Positions 11,348-23,093 of a stretch of 64,000 nt of DNA are shown piece by piece. A program made the position numbers and the translations under genes. The notes beneath the pieces are model-generated. The model made no database searches. It worked only from the letters and a program-made list of their open reading frames with translations, and was not told the DNA's origin. Within the stretch, counting starts at the first letter, position 1, and every line of letters starts with the position of its first letter. Source of the stretch: Brachionus plicatilis (Eukaryota > Rotifera > Eurotatoria > Ploima > Brachionidae); assembly GCA_010279815.1 (NCBI GenBank), contig QEOQ01000355.1, forward strand, positions 890,709 through 954,708, read 5' to 3'.

Positions 11348-14300
11348 ATGAGTAAACGCTTAAAAAGCATTGAAAATAATGAAGTGTCTTTCATAGAATC
11401 TAAACAGGTGCGAATATTTTCTTAATTAAAAATAATTTTTTAAAAAAATTTAACTAAAGATATCAAAGCAGATGACTTTGTTCGATATGAAGTCAAAAGG
11501 CAAATTTTCAATTAGTTCTGATAAAGAGTTTTCACCAAAACCAGAAACAAAACAAGAAACGAAAATTAAATCCGATGAAGATGATGATGTCGTCGTCATA
11601 AATGAAAATGTCGAAAACATTCAGATTAAAAACACGCCAAAAAAGTTGAAATTAAATTTAAACTTTCTTATTTTAATGGACATTTTACACCAATTTTATT
11701 TAGGGTCAAGAAAAAGAAAAATGAAATGAATTGTTCAAAAATGAAAAATTTTCTTATACAGGCATCGGATACGGAAGCTCAAATTGAAGAAAAATCGACT
11801 CTTAATTCAAATAAAAACATTATTGATAAAACTGTTGGCAAAAAGATTAAGTCGGACAATTCTAATGACACATTGAACCAAAGATTACAAAAATTTGCAT
11901 CGGTGGTAAAAGAAAATGGAAATTTTGTACTGGGAGACTCATCATCAAATTTGCAGAACCACATGTTTGGGGAAGTTGCTGTTGTAATTGAATTATACAA
12001 CTTAATTGTTGATATTTTCAACAAAAAATTCCTAAAATCTAAAAAAAAAAAAAAGTCACAAAAACAATTGGACTTGCTGAAAATTGATTTGGATCAATTC
12101 ATATTGGTATTTAATTCCGATTCAGTGGAGGGAAAGGCTTATTTTGTCAAAATCATTCAAAATTTATTGAAAATTTTCATCGTCCACGAAAAAATTTTTG
12201 GCGTAAGACTAAAATTAATTTATTTAAATTGAAAATTTTAAAAGAAAAAAAAAAAATTTTTAGTTTAAACTACCGTTCAATTATTTCTTCGATAACTTAA
12301 CATTTGACCCATGCTTTCTTCAAGAATTGACCAGATACGTTCTTAACATTGTCACATCTCACATAGAATATGAGGAGACCGATTCTGAACTGGACCTTTT
12401 ATACTCTCAGGACAATTTAGTAAAATAAAAAATTGAAAAAAAAATTTGTTTAAAATTTTTTATTAGGTTAAAGGCATTCCGTTGATCAAGGACTTGGCCA
12501 CTAATTACAGCGAAGAGCCATTTGGAGACTTGGATTCAACGTCCAAGCTAGAACTTTTGAGATTGCTTTGCGAAGATCTTCTTCTGACCAAAACTTTCAA
12601 GAGCTTCAAAACCACTCTAGAAGAAGATATTGAGAAAAACAAAACCAAGCTAAAAGAATCAAAAAATGAAGCATCTGATTTACTTTTAAAATTAAAATCG
12701 GCAAGCTCGAATCAAACCGCAATGGCAAAAGGATATAAGCATTGGTACTTTTCAAAATTTATATTAGATAGAAAAATCACAAAAAAAATTAGTTCTAAGT
12801 TACATCAGAATAAAAAAACTTCTTACTGCGAAAGGCTAAATACAAGAGTTAAGGTAAGTGCATTTTTCTTTTTTAATTTCTAAATTAAATTACAAAATAA
12901 AGAATCAAACTGAATTGAGTGAAAAATTAAATCGATTGAAACCTATTGGAATGTTCTGTGACACCTTTTACATTTGGAAGTTTTCATTTTTAGACGGTGT
13001 TGTGGTTGAGTTGATTAATAATAAAAAAAGCGAGTATGACATTCTAAAAAATAGATAAATAAATTGGATTTAAAATTTTTTTTTATGCTAGATGGTACAT
13101 CTTGGATAAATCCAAAAATATCCAAGCTGTGATTGATTTCCTGAATAAAACAAAATTTTCTGAGTTCAATGGTTCTAAGTTATGCTCAAAATTGAAAGGT
13201 ATAGAAGAAAATTTGAATAAAGAAGCTCAAAGTGATTCTGATGATCAGTCCGAAGAAAGTGATTCGAATGAAAAAATACCTGAGAAAAAGTATTCGCTTA
13301 GAAAATCATCAAACTCAACTTCGGTAAAAGCTGAGTCAACTGAAGCAGAGGATTCGGAAGATGAACAATTAAATGCTTATCTAAAAACTAAAGATCATCG
13401 GATAGATTTCATGAGAAAATTGGCATCAGTAAGTGCAAAATTTGACTGGATTCAATTCAATGATTTGACTTATTCAATTGATGGTCTCTGGAAGGTTGAT
13501 TTTTTAACTTAATTTTTATCCGAAAAATAATCATTTTTTAGTATTTGATCGAACAAGTTGCTAAAGTCTACTATTATGGTATAGCAAATGAAACTGTATT
13601 CAACCAAGCCATTACAATACTCAAAAGTTATTCGAATGAAAATGAATTTTCTAAGAAATTAAAGATAATTGTATTTAAATTTAATTGATTTTTTCAGCCA
13701 CAAAAAATTTAACAGCTTTAAATTTTCAGAAAGAGGCTATGATATTATTTAGAGAATTGATGAACAATCCAAATCATATCAAATATCTTCTACTAAAAAA
13801 CGGAAGTAAGCGTTTTTATTTTAAATTTAAAAAAGAATTTTATTTTTTAAATTTTTTTTTGTTTTTTAAATTTTAAATTTTTTTTTTGTTTTTTAAATTT
13901 TAAATTTTTTTTTTGTTTTTTAAATTTTTAAATTTTTTTTTAATTTTAAAGAAATGTTGCCAAACGGAAAAAGATTGGTATATGAACTTGAAGATTTTAT
14001 AAAAAGCTGTGAGAGTGTGTCTGCTTTGTATTTAATGACGTATTTTCTAATGAGCTCTGTTAAGTGGACTAACTTTAGATCAATGAAAGTAAAATTTGAA
14101 TAAAAATTTTTTTTCACATTTTATTTATTGATTGCGAAAGCCATGTATTGTATGTGCTGAAAAATATGATGAAAATGATTTCAAAGAATTTGTGAACGAA
14201 AAAATTTTCAGCCAAGATGATTATTCAAATTTTGGCTTTTTTACCTGTTCAAAATGCTTTATGCCTACGCACAAGAAATGTGACACATTAGTGGATGATA

Positions 14301-15492
14301 AATTAAGTTTAACCTGCAAAATTTGCCTAGAGAAAGTAAAAAACTTTGAGAGTTTTGTGACATAAAAATTTAAATAAAGTTCACAAAACTTTAGTGCTAT
14401 ATGAATTCCACATTTTTGACTCAAAATTCGTTATCTACGCCCTCGGAAACCCCATGAAAAAAATTTTTTTGGGGGGGCTAAATAAAATTTTTTTACACCC
14501 ATGGTTCCAAAAAAAGCAAACCCTTTAAAGAGTTGTTGTTCTTTAAGACTCAAAATCTCAAAGATAAAACTTAATTATACTAAAAAATTTTATATATTCT
14601 GAAAGAGCATAAAATTCTCTACATGCTAATGTAATTTAGAATAAAAAAAAAGGTTGTGGCGGTTTTTGTTGGATAAAAAAGGAAAAAAATGTGTTTTTTC
14701 TGGTTTAAATCGTATCTCCTCCGAGGGATCTATAATGACCCCACTTTTTTTCTTTAAAAAAAATCTAGACAAAATTATGTACAAATCTATGATTTTACTT
14801 TTTTACTTTTTTCGAACCCTGGGTGTAAAAAATTTTTTTTTTAGCCCCCCCAAAATTTGCAAAATTTTTTTATGGGGTTTTCGAGGGCGTAGATTACGAA
14901 TTTTGAGTCAAAAATGTGGAATTCATATAGCACTAAAGTTTTGAATTTCGTGAACTTTATTTTTTTTCCAGAAGTAAAAAATATTTCTGTTAGTTGTGTA
15001 ACATTTTTACGTCGATTTTAATAGAGTTAATCTCTTACTTCTGAATAAAAAGTTATCTCATTTTCTCAATTTTCCAACTTGGAGCCAGAAAATTAATACA
15101 TTTAAATTTTCCATTTAGGCTATGAAATTTAGCTTAATGGATTTGGATCAAGATGACGAAAAAAATGAAATAGAAATCCCAAGTCCTGAAAAAGTGTTCA
15201 AAGGCGGAAAATTGCTAAGGAAAAAAAAAAGGTATTTAGATATTTAAATTTTTGATATGAAATTTATTTATTTTTAAGTGTTAATTACAAACTGACTGAT
15301 AGTTACAAACCGAGAATGATGCCAGAAGATAATGACTCAATAGACGGAACTAGTCTTTCTTCTAATTCAATAGCATCAAATTCAAATTCATCATTGAGAG
15401 TAAGACACTCTAGGAAAGTGTCTGATACTGTGCCTCAACGATCAAGTGATCGGTTAAGAAACTCTAGTATTAAAAATTACTTTGAAGATTAA
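11348..15492 (+). CDS. DDT-WHIM-PHD chromatin protein, BAZ/ACF1-like
   Basis: Thirteen exons (11348-11407, 11460-11644, 11704-12202, 12264-12419, 12467-12853, 12903-13033, 13092-13494, 13542-13670, 13730-13805, 13952-14088, 14141-14335, 15119-15231, 15279-15492) give about 894 residues with consistent phases. An acidic, lysine-rich N-terminus leads to a DDT domain starting FGEVAVVIELYNLI (about residue 168). Next come a WHIM1-like helix block with LDSTSKLELLRLLCEDLL and a WHIM2-like RLKPIGMFCDTFYIWKF. After an acidic stretch, the segment SSVKWTNF leads into a C4HC3 PHD finger (CIVC, CSKC, H, C, CKIC; about 722-786). This order matches BAZ proteins (ACF1/WSTF), which pair with ISWI ATPases to space nucleosomes. 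I see no WAC or bromodomain. An RSF1- or BPTF-type relation is the alternative. The exact exon 2 acceptor (11460, 11469 or 11472) is uncertain. Intron 9 is a tandem T-rich repeat and intron 11 holds a foldback element. Confidence 0.8.
13812..13945 (+). repeat. Tandem T-rich repeat in intron 9 of the BAZ-like gene
   Basis: About three copies of a unit near 29 bp (AAATT, a T run, G, another T run) are arranged head to tail. The repeat accounts for the larger size of this intron compared with its neighbours. Confidence 0.75.
14365..14985. mobile_element. Foldback inverted-repeat element in intron 11
   Basis: Arms at about 14370-14520 and 14810-14980 are imperfect reverse complements, sharing GTGCTATATGAATTCCAC, CTACGCCCTCG and a run of G or C around GGGGGGGC. 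The centre is unrelated AT-rich DNA. It explains why this intron is about 780 bp while most others are about 50 bp. The ends and target duplication are not clear, so the class is unknown. Confidence 0.75.
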
Positions 15493-17518
15493 CTTTTTCT
15501 AAAGAAAAATTTTAAAATTCTTTTTAAAAACTAAAAAAGCTTTTGTACATAGTGTATTTCAGAGAATAAAATTCATCACACTTTTTCAAATTAAATTATT
15601 TTTAATTCATCTCTATCTATTTAAAATTTTACACAATAAGACAAATTTTCGGTGTTTACAATATGCATTCCTTAAAAATAATTAAAGTTTTTGGAGAGAT
15701 GATAATAAAAAAATAATTTTCAAAGTCTGGTTAAACCAAAAAAATCCAAAAAAGACAGAGAGTAACCAAAAAGCTTTTGTATGGTTGAGCTATTTTATTT
15801 AGATATTTTACAAAATAAGAAAAAAAATTAAAATTTTTATCTACATTTGAATATAAATGCGGCCTAAAAAAATGATTTAAAAATTTTAAATAATATTAAA
15901 TTGTTAAAAGCTTAAATAAACACGCTTCTTTTCGAGTTGGGATTTTTAATCTCTTATTCTTTTCGCTTATGTTTGGTTCCTTTTTTTCTACCGATTTATT
16001 TTAGAACAGTTCCATTTATGTTATAAATAACAATAGGTGTTTGGAAAAAAAATTAATTTTTTGATTCTTTAAATTAGTAAAATTTATTAGAAACCTAGGA
16101 CAATATCAAAATTATTTATTTTATAAAGTTACAGTATTTTAATTTTTAAATTATAAATAAATGAAAAATAAAATATTTAAACGATATTGATTAAAACATA
16201 AAAAAAGTACATAGTAAGTTTATGAGCGTATATTATTTTCAAATTTTTGATCCCATGAGACTTTATGATAAATAAAAACAGCACACTGAGATTTTGGTGG
16301 AAATTATATTTGATATTTCTCTTTATAAGCCCTGGGGTTAAAATGAAAATGTAATAGAAAAAAACCAGGCTTGTAACCGAGTCTTAGTTACTGGGCTTAT
16401 GTCTTTTTGTACACCAGAATGCTGGAATTAAAAAACTTCATAAGTCATGTATTAATTTTTTTGTAAATATATTAGTTTTTTCTTAAAATGACTTAAATAA
16501 TTTTTTATTTTTTATTTTAACTGAAAAATGCAAGACTTGAGCATTGAGTCAAAAAATAAATTTAAAAAAAAAACATTACTAAAGTGTAAAGCTTATGATA
16601 TATTGATAAATTTTGATGCTGAATTTGTTAATGACTGATGTGTTAATAAAACCAAATGGTGGAGAACTTTATATTTTTTTTCGAGTAATAACAAAAAATT
16701 GGGTATTTTAAAAACAAAAATAAATTCTATATAAAAATTTTATTTTTAACAATAAGATGATTGGAATTCTGATTGCTATACAATAGTAGACGTTTAGCCA
16801 TCAAAAGTACTATTTTATCTAAGAGAAAAATAATTAAAATTTCCATTAAAACTTAATTTAATTTGATAAGCAAATTTCCTAAATTTTGTTTTGCGTCGAT
16901 AATGTAAATAAAAATTGAAAAAAAAAAAAATTTAAATCCGGGTTTAGAGTCCGTGTTTTAGTAATTTATTCAAAATCCGGATCCGGGTTTTAGGGACAAC
17001 CGAATCTGCAATGGCTAATATGTTTCTTTAAACTAAACACATGAACAAAATTAAATCTTTAAATTGAAAACAAGTTTATAAATAAAAATACTAAAATTTT
17101 ACAATTTATTTTACTTTTTCAATCTTTACTTAACCATTAAGGCTTTTTATTTGAAATCAAAAAATAATAACAATAATAAATGAAACGTCGAGTTGATTGA
17201 AAATTTTTACCAGTTCACCTAATCAAAACTATTTTTTTCAACAAAAAAATTGAAATGACACTTGAATTTAAAAAAAAAAATTTAATATTCATTTTTAACT
17301 CCATATTTAAATTATTTTTCTCTTGTTTAGCCCAGCAGCCTAAATCATTAATTCAAACAAATAGCAAATATTTATATTAAAAATGAAATTTATTAGTTTG
17401 CTTATAAATACATATTTTCTTAAATACAATTGATCAAGGATAAAATAAATAATTAAAAAAATTGAAAAAAAAAATATGTAAAAATCACAGAATAATTTGA
17501 ATTTAAATAAAAATAAAT
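15493..17518. other. AT-rich intergenic DNA
   Basis: About 2 kb between convergent genes. An AATAAA at 15565-15570 may serve the BAZ-like gene. I see nothing else I can support. Confidence 0.5.
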
Positions 17519-18607
17519 TTATTTTCTTGGAACCGGGAAATAAACATTTGTATTAGTAACTATTCCTCCACTAACATATTTTAAATCCGCTCTTTTTGAT
17601 GGTTCAATAGTTGGCACCTTTTCTTTTTCTTCAACAGGCTCCCGAATTGTCTGTTCTGGCTCTCGTTCTCTTGAGCTATTAAACGAGCTTAAATTACTGG
17701 AACTATTGTTGGTACGGCGCATTCTTCTTCTGACACATGGTCGTGTATAATAGCGCACATTTGACTGCTTTGTTTGGACAAAGTCTTGTTCCACTTTGGA
17801 CGAGGAATCACTGGGCGAAGAAAGAGCCGATGATGAACCGATCAGATTTGATCTGTCATTCATTGAAGAAGTTCCAGATGAAACACTTACGTCTTTAACA
17901 TTTTCTGACAGAATAATGCTGCTATCGCCAAGGGTCGATTGCCTGACTCGTGCTCGTGGAATTCCATAGTGAAAAAAAGTCGAAAATTTTAGACTGGAAT
18001 CGTCTTTTGACCATTTGGCTATCAAATATAGAATCATGATCTCTTTCAATCTATTTTGAATATTATTAAAACCGAGCAAATTTTCAAAAGGTCCTTCGAT
18101 TTTTTTGTTCTTGTGCCAAAAGTGTTTTTTTTCTTTTTTCTCATGTGAAAAAGTGAGGCTAAAAATTTCCGGGTTCTCGATTAATATGGTGTTCATTCTG
18201 GTTCTGTACTCAGTCCAAGTGTGTATAGCTTCGTGGGCTTCGCATTGTTTAAGATGAAGAAATTTTCCATTTTCTTTAAAAATCAAGTGATCCAAATTTA
18301 GATGGTGACTGTTCAAAAATGGCTGAATAAATTGTTTCAGCTCATCAAAGTTAGATTTGTGCCAGTCTATGGTGCCCAGGAGTCGGAATGCCAGATTTTC
18401 GGCAAATGAAATTTTGTTGGTCGATGCGGACTGATTCATCTGGAGCAAACGATTTAGAAATTCCTTGAATTTGTTCAATTCAACATTTGCTTCTTCTAGA
18501 AAATTTTCATTTTGTGGAATCTCGAATCTAGACAGGTTTTTCATGCCTGGATTCGGATCACCTGCATTCAAATTTAGAGCGCTTAGATTTTCACCTTTTC
18601 GATTCAT
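17519..18607 (-). CDS. Hypothetical protein, intronless, 362 residues
   Basis: This is the longest uninterrupted reading frame among unique genes in the window, which is unusual here. The first 230 residues are mixed helical sequence containing HLNLDHLIFKENGKFLHL and FSTFFHYGIPRARVRQ. The next 100 are Ser-rich and probably disordered, with an Arg cluster (RRRMRR). The C-terminus is charged and ends VYFPVPRK. No signal peptide or membrane segment is visible. Base composition is clearly richer in GC than the flanks, supporting a real gene. I do not recognise the family. Lack of introns could mean a retrocopy or simply loss. Confidence 0.8.
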   Translation of the reverse strand: MNRKGENLSALNLNAGDPNPGMKNLSRFEIPQNENFLEEANVELNKFKEFLNRLLQMNQSASTNKISFAENLAFRLLGTIDWHKSNFDELKQFIQPFLNSHHLNLDHLIFKENGKFLHLKQCEAHEAIHTWTEYRTRMNTILIENPEIFSLTFSHEKKEKKHFWHKNKKIEGPFENLLGFNNIQNRLKEIMILYLIAKWSKDDSSLKFSTFFHYGIPRARVRQSTLGDSSIILSENVKDVSVSSGTSSMNDRSNLIGSSSALSSPSDSSSKVEQDFVQTKQSNVRYYTRPCVRRRMRRTNNSSSNLSSFNSSREREPEQTIREPVEEKEKVPTIEPSKRADLKYVSGGIVTNTNVYFPVPRK

Positions 18608-20321
18608 TTTTAAACAAATAATTTTAAATTTTAAAATGTTTAAATACTATGTAAGTCTTAGCTAGTGATGGTTTTAGCAATTGAATTTAAGATTTCATAC
18701 ACTAGAAGAAAATTTAAACTTTTTTCTTGCTAATTGAATAAAAATTGCAAAATTACCGTTCTTTTCACTTCCTTTATAATCAAATACTTTTTTCTTAATT
18801 TTGTAAACAAAAAAATTGTCAATATAAATTTTTGAAAAATCTTCAAAATTTTAAGTCTAAATCACAAGTCGAAAAAAAAAATTTAATTTTTATTTTTATT
18901 TATTAAAAAAAAATTATTCAGCTTGACTGGTAAATCATAGTCTTTTGGTATAAAATATTAAAATAAGAATGAATATTAATATAAAAAAATGATGTTTTTA
19001 GTTAAAATTCCATCAGTCTCGCTTGTAAGATACCTCGGCAAGCATGCTTGCTGTAGTGATGAGATCAAATTAGTTTTTTGGACACAAAATTAAACTTGAA
19101 TAAATACAAAATTAGAAAAACTATTGAAAAAATAATATTTTGGAATATATTAAATTTATTTTTTTTTGAAATTTAACTCGAAAACTAACTATTTTTAAAT
19201 TAAAATTCGAAATTATCTAAAATTTAAAAAGCAACTTGAATTTTAGATAAATTCAACTAATAATTTAAAAAAATTAAAATTTGAATAAAATATTTGAAAA
19301 ATTTATTATTTTTGTATTCTTGTAACGTTGGTTTAATCAGAACAACTATTTTCTGATTCCGGGTAAGGTGAACGGGATTGTTGCACTAAAAAAAGTCCAG
19401 AAAATGTTAGAAGAGTTGTGGTAACCAGTGAAAATCTGGCACACTTTTAGTATCCAAGTCGAATTAAAATTCAATTTATTTTGTTAATATTTTTTTAATT
19501 ACTTTTTTGATATAATTTAATTTCCGGCTAATTATCCTTATTAGCAATTATTTGTCATAAGATATTTTTAATATAAAAAATTATCGTTTAACACTTTTTA
19601 GTCCTATGTTATATTAATGCTCGCCATTTAATCTTTTAAATGACATACTTTTAGTCAGAGTTGTTTAAAAGTCCCAAAAAAAAGTCCAAGTCAAGACTTT
19701 TTAAAAATCAGGCTTCATATCAAAAAATTTATATACTCTTGGGTTGTCTAATGCAATAGATTTGCCATATATCAGAATTTTGTTGCAATTTTAGCATAAA
19801 TTTCTTCTTCAGTATTCAAAATTTTAAACCCTGGACTTGGACTTTTGAATGAAATTTAAAAAAATAGAGACTTGTGACTTCAAGAGTAGTGATCAAGAGT
19901 TATCAACAAATATAACAAAAATTATATTTCTTCAAAATTTGGATAATTAAAAATGTTTAGTTGTATAAACGGTGTAAATAGCTATCATAATAATCTTCCG
20001 TGTAAGACTTCTCCGTGAGTTTCTTGCAGTAGCTAATTATCATTATTGTATTATTGTATTATTATTATTTGCTTAAAATGATATTTAAATTTTCTTAAAT
20101 AAAATCTTGGTAAAATATTTTGAATTTATTAAATCAAATTAAGATTTGGAAAGGTCATAGAATTGAAAAACAATAATTAGAGCCAATTAATTATAATCTC
20201 TTAAAAAAAGAATGGCAATCAATTAAACTATTCGAGGACAACGAATCAAATTTAAAATTATTAAAGTTTTAACTTACACTTTTGGAAATTTAAATAAACA
20301 AAAAAAACATACTTTTCTGTA
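18608..20321. other. AT-rich intergenic DNA
   Basis: Contains a perfect 14-bp palindrome GCAAGCATGCTTGC near 19041. Between about 19656 and 19900 there are AGTCCAAGTC-type words and a CAGAGTTG start, resembling a worn copy of the hAT-type MITE at 23107. An upstream exon of the channel gene (a signal peptide would be expected) was sought here and not found. Confidence 0.5.
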
Positions 20322-21446
20322 ATGTTCAAAAATCTTTACAAAGTAGAAACTCATATAATTATGCTCAAAATTGGTCAAATAAATACTAAGAACGAGACTT
20401 TTTATGCAGAATTTTTCATCGAAACAAAATGGACTGATAAAGTTCGAACAACAGATTGTCAAAAAAATTTTAAATATGATCCAGTGTGTCATTTTAATCC
20501 GAATATTGTGTTGAACAATTCATTAGGTGAGCCCTTTCAAGAAATATCATACAGCACCAAAGTTCTGGAGAGCAAAAAAACAAGTAGATTGATGGAAATA
20601 GTCGAAAGACGCAAAGTGCAGGGAAAATTTTGGCAAAAGTTTGACTTTAAAAAATTTCCATTAGATGTTCAAACATTGACTTTGGACATTTCTTCATCAA
20701 ACCCATCTTCCATGGTCCAATTTGTTGAATCAAAGAACAAATTTAATTTTTTGACCCCGAATGCATTTATGGACACCCAAGAATGGCAAGTGTACCAACA
20801 CATACAAACAAATGGTTCGATAAAAAAAAGCGAATTTTCCTCAGACCAATATTCAGCATTTACAGTAGAGATAAATGTCTGTCGAATGCCATCTTATTAT
20901 TTATGCAATGCTTTTTTTCTTGTATTTTTAATTTGTCTTACCAATTTTACCAAATTCACTTTGAAATGTGACTTTATCTTTGCTAGATTAAAAATTGGAA
21001 CGGCATTGCTCTTAACCCTTTTTACTTTTAAGTTACACATATCTCAAAATATTCCTCAAATATCCTATCTCACTTCTTTGGATAAATACATTTTGTTTTC
21101 AATTATATTCACAGTGGGCCAATGCATTTATGACAGTGTCATGGCATCTAGTACATTGCCACTGTGTGCCATGCCGTATCGAACCTACGACATCTATGCC
21201 TTAATTATTTCAAGCTCTTTATTTACTCTAGTTAATCTGGTTCTTATAATTTGGATTTTAGTTGTAGCTTTGAGAAATAGATATGACAAATATAAACATA
21301 TAAAAGAATCAAGTGATAGCAACACAAAGCGTTTGTACCAGCTGTACAATCAGGATATTCCAAGTCCTTACTCAAAAGAAGTTGATGACGTCGAGTGTGA
21401 TGGTATTGAAGTTTTAAGAGAAAACAATGGAGAAATTAGATTTTAG
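20322..21446 (+). CDS. Pentameric ligand-gated ion channel-like, paralogue 1
   Basis: A single open frame of 374 residues. The extracellular part contains the beta-strand pattern IGQINTKNETFYAEFF with a following W-T-D, and the loop FKKFPLDVQTL (about 109-119). It has FPxD but neither flanking cysteine of the classical Cys-loop. CRMPSYYLCNAFF opens M1 (about 190-212). M2 lies around 223-240 (KIGTALLLTLFTFKLHI), followed by IPQISYLTSLDKY, M3 (about 255-275) and M4 (about 292-318). Such proteins form five-subunit channels gated by a small ligand. The ligand cannot be told. No signal peptide is present. The shared CTTTACAAAG just before GTAGAAACT looks like an acceptor, so a missing 5' exon is likely and the ATG is uncertain. 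Nearly identical to 27097-28239 except for the pore patch and tail. Confidence 0.85.
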   Translation: MFKNLYKVETHIIMLKIGQINTKNETFYAEFFIETKWTDKVRTTDCQKNFKYDPVCHFNPNIVLNNSLGEPFQEISYSTKVLESKKTSRLMEIVERRKVQGKFWQKFDFKKFPLDVQTLTLDISSSNPSSMVQFVESKNKFNFLTPNAFMDTQEWQVYQHIQTNGSIKKSEFSSDQYSAFTVEINVCRMPSYYLCNAFFLVFLICLTNFTKFTLKCDFIFARLKIGTALLLTLFTFKLHISQNIPQISYLTSLDKYILFSIIFTVGQCIYDSVMASSTLPLCAMPYRTYDIYALIISSSLFTLVNLVLIIWILVVALRNRYDKYKHIKESSDSNTKRLYQLYNQDIPSPYSKEVDDVECDGIEVLRENNGEIRF

Positions 21447-21601
21447 TACTGGAGAATTTTACAAAATATGACTAAAAATATTTATTGGATAATGATTTAT
21501 AAAATTTTATTTTTTATAAATATTTTTATTTTCAGTTTTATTATTTTTTTATTAGAAAATTTTAATTAGCACGAATTTAATAAATAAATAAATAAATTAA
21601 A
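21447..21601. other. AT-rich 3' flank
   Basis: Short AT-rich flank between channel paralogue 1 and the left inverted repeat of the Mutator-like element. Nothing else is visible. Confidence 0.4.
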
Positions 21602-23093
21602 TTTTTTAATTTTTAGACAAAAATTTTTATTAATTTGAATTTTATTCTATATTTGTAGCGAAATAAAATTTAGGTTTTCAAATAAAATTTTAGTACAAAC
21701 TTAAATCAAAATTTTGAGTCTCTTTTAATATTTTCTATAACTTGATGTAATTGTTTTTTCGTCATATCTTTTTTCAGTTTACTTCAAAAATATTAATCAA
21801 TTTTATTGCTAAAAACAGTTTTAATTGCAGCACGTATAGCTTGATTATCATCGGTGATAAAACAATTAATTTTATCTAGCTTTAATTAAGTCATACTTTT
21901 TTAGCTCCATAACGAATGTTAAATAAGCTTGCTTGTCTTGATGCAAATGTACCATGATTGGACCAATAAATACTGGATGAGAATACAAATTATCAAATCA
22001 TTGAATTGTTGTTCACTAAAAAGTATGCATTCTAACAGTTCAATACCAAAATTCATATATTTTACAAAATCATCTATAAAAGTATAAAAAATTTTATAAT
22101 AAACAGGGTTAAAAAAATTGATTTCAATATCTTAACCTGCCATTTTGTCTCACAAGTACAAAATATTTTTTATTGACATATAAAACACCACACACATTTG
22201 TCTTTTGTCTATCTATTTTAATTCGTGATTTTTTAAGATGCATTTTCTTGATTTATATCGAAAAGCATTATTTTATTTTCATAGGGTATATAAGCACCAT
22301 TGTCGTCTGCTAATGCATCACCAAGCTGAAATTGATTTAAATCAACTAAAAAAACTGAATCACGGTGAATTTCTTTAGGCAGAACCTCACAATTCAAGTT
22401 ATTCAAGATATACTCAATGACATGATAAACAGACAAATTATGTAGATCTAGAATGAAAAAATTTTAAGTCAAAATGAAATTTTAAAAAGTTCAAAATACC
22501 TACAGTACTGCTACGAAAAACTGTTTTTACGTGAAATTACGTAAAATTACGTAATTTTACGTAATTTCCGGTAATTTCACGTAAAATTACGTAAAATTAC
22601 CAAAGTAAAAAAAAGTAATTTTACCGGATTTTACGTAATTTTACGTAAAATTACCGGAAATTACGTAATTTTGCGTAAAAAGTAAAATTCCAAAAAATAC
22701 TACTTTTTTTGAGAATTTTGGCATTTTTTGACTTTTTTGAAATTTTTTGGTCCCGAATGCGAAAATAAAAAAATTACTTTTTTTCACGTAATTTTACGTG
22801 AAATTTTATTTAATAGTGGTAAATTTTTGTAATTTTTAGTAAAAAAAAGTAAAAAAAAGTAAATTTTGTACAAATTTTAAAAAAGCTAATTATAAACAAT
22901 AAACAAAAATGCAAAAACAAAAATGTTTTTTATGGTGTAAATGCTCATGAAAACAATCACGTATTTTTTGACGTTTTGTTCGACGTTTTTTGTTTCTCGA
23001 GTAAAGTAAAAATATAATTTAATATTTACTAATATAAGCTCTTGAATGGGATAAAGTCATCAAACCGTCCAATTTAGAACAAACTTTATTTAC

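Noticed and set aside
17519..18607. Calling the orphan an Integrator- or splicing-related protein from its Ser/Arg-rich tail
   Set aside because: No domain or motif supports it; low-complexity tails are not diagnostic.
19041..19054. 14-bp palindrome GCAAGCATGCTTGC as a regulatory site
   Set aside because: A single occurrence with no context; kept only as a note in the intergenic entry.
19320..19450. Spliced-leader or snRNA gene
   Set aside because: A GC-richer patch was inspected for an Sm site and donor-like leader but no coherent structure was found.
22520..22680. CRISPR-like or satellite array in the ACGTAA-rich region
   Set aside because: The words have no fixed spacers and form the inverted repeat of a TA-target element.
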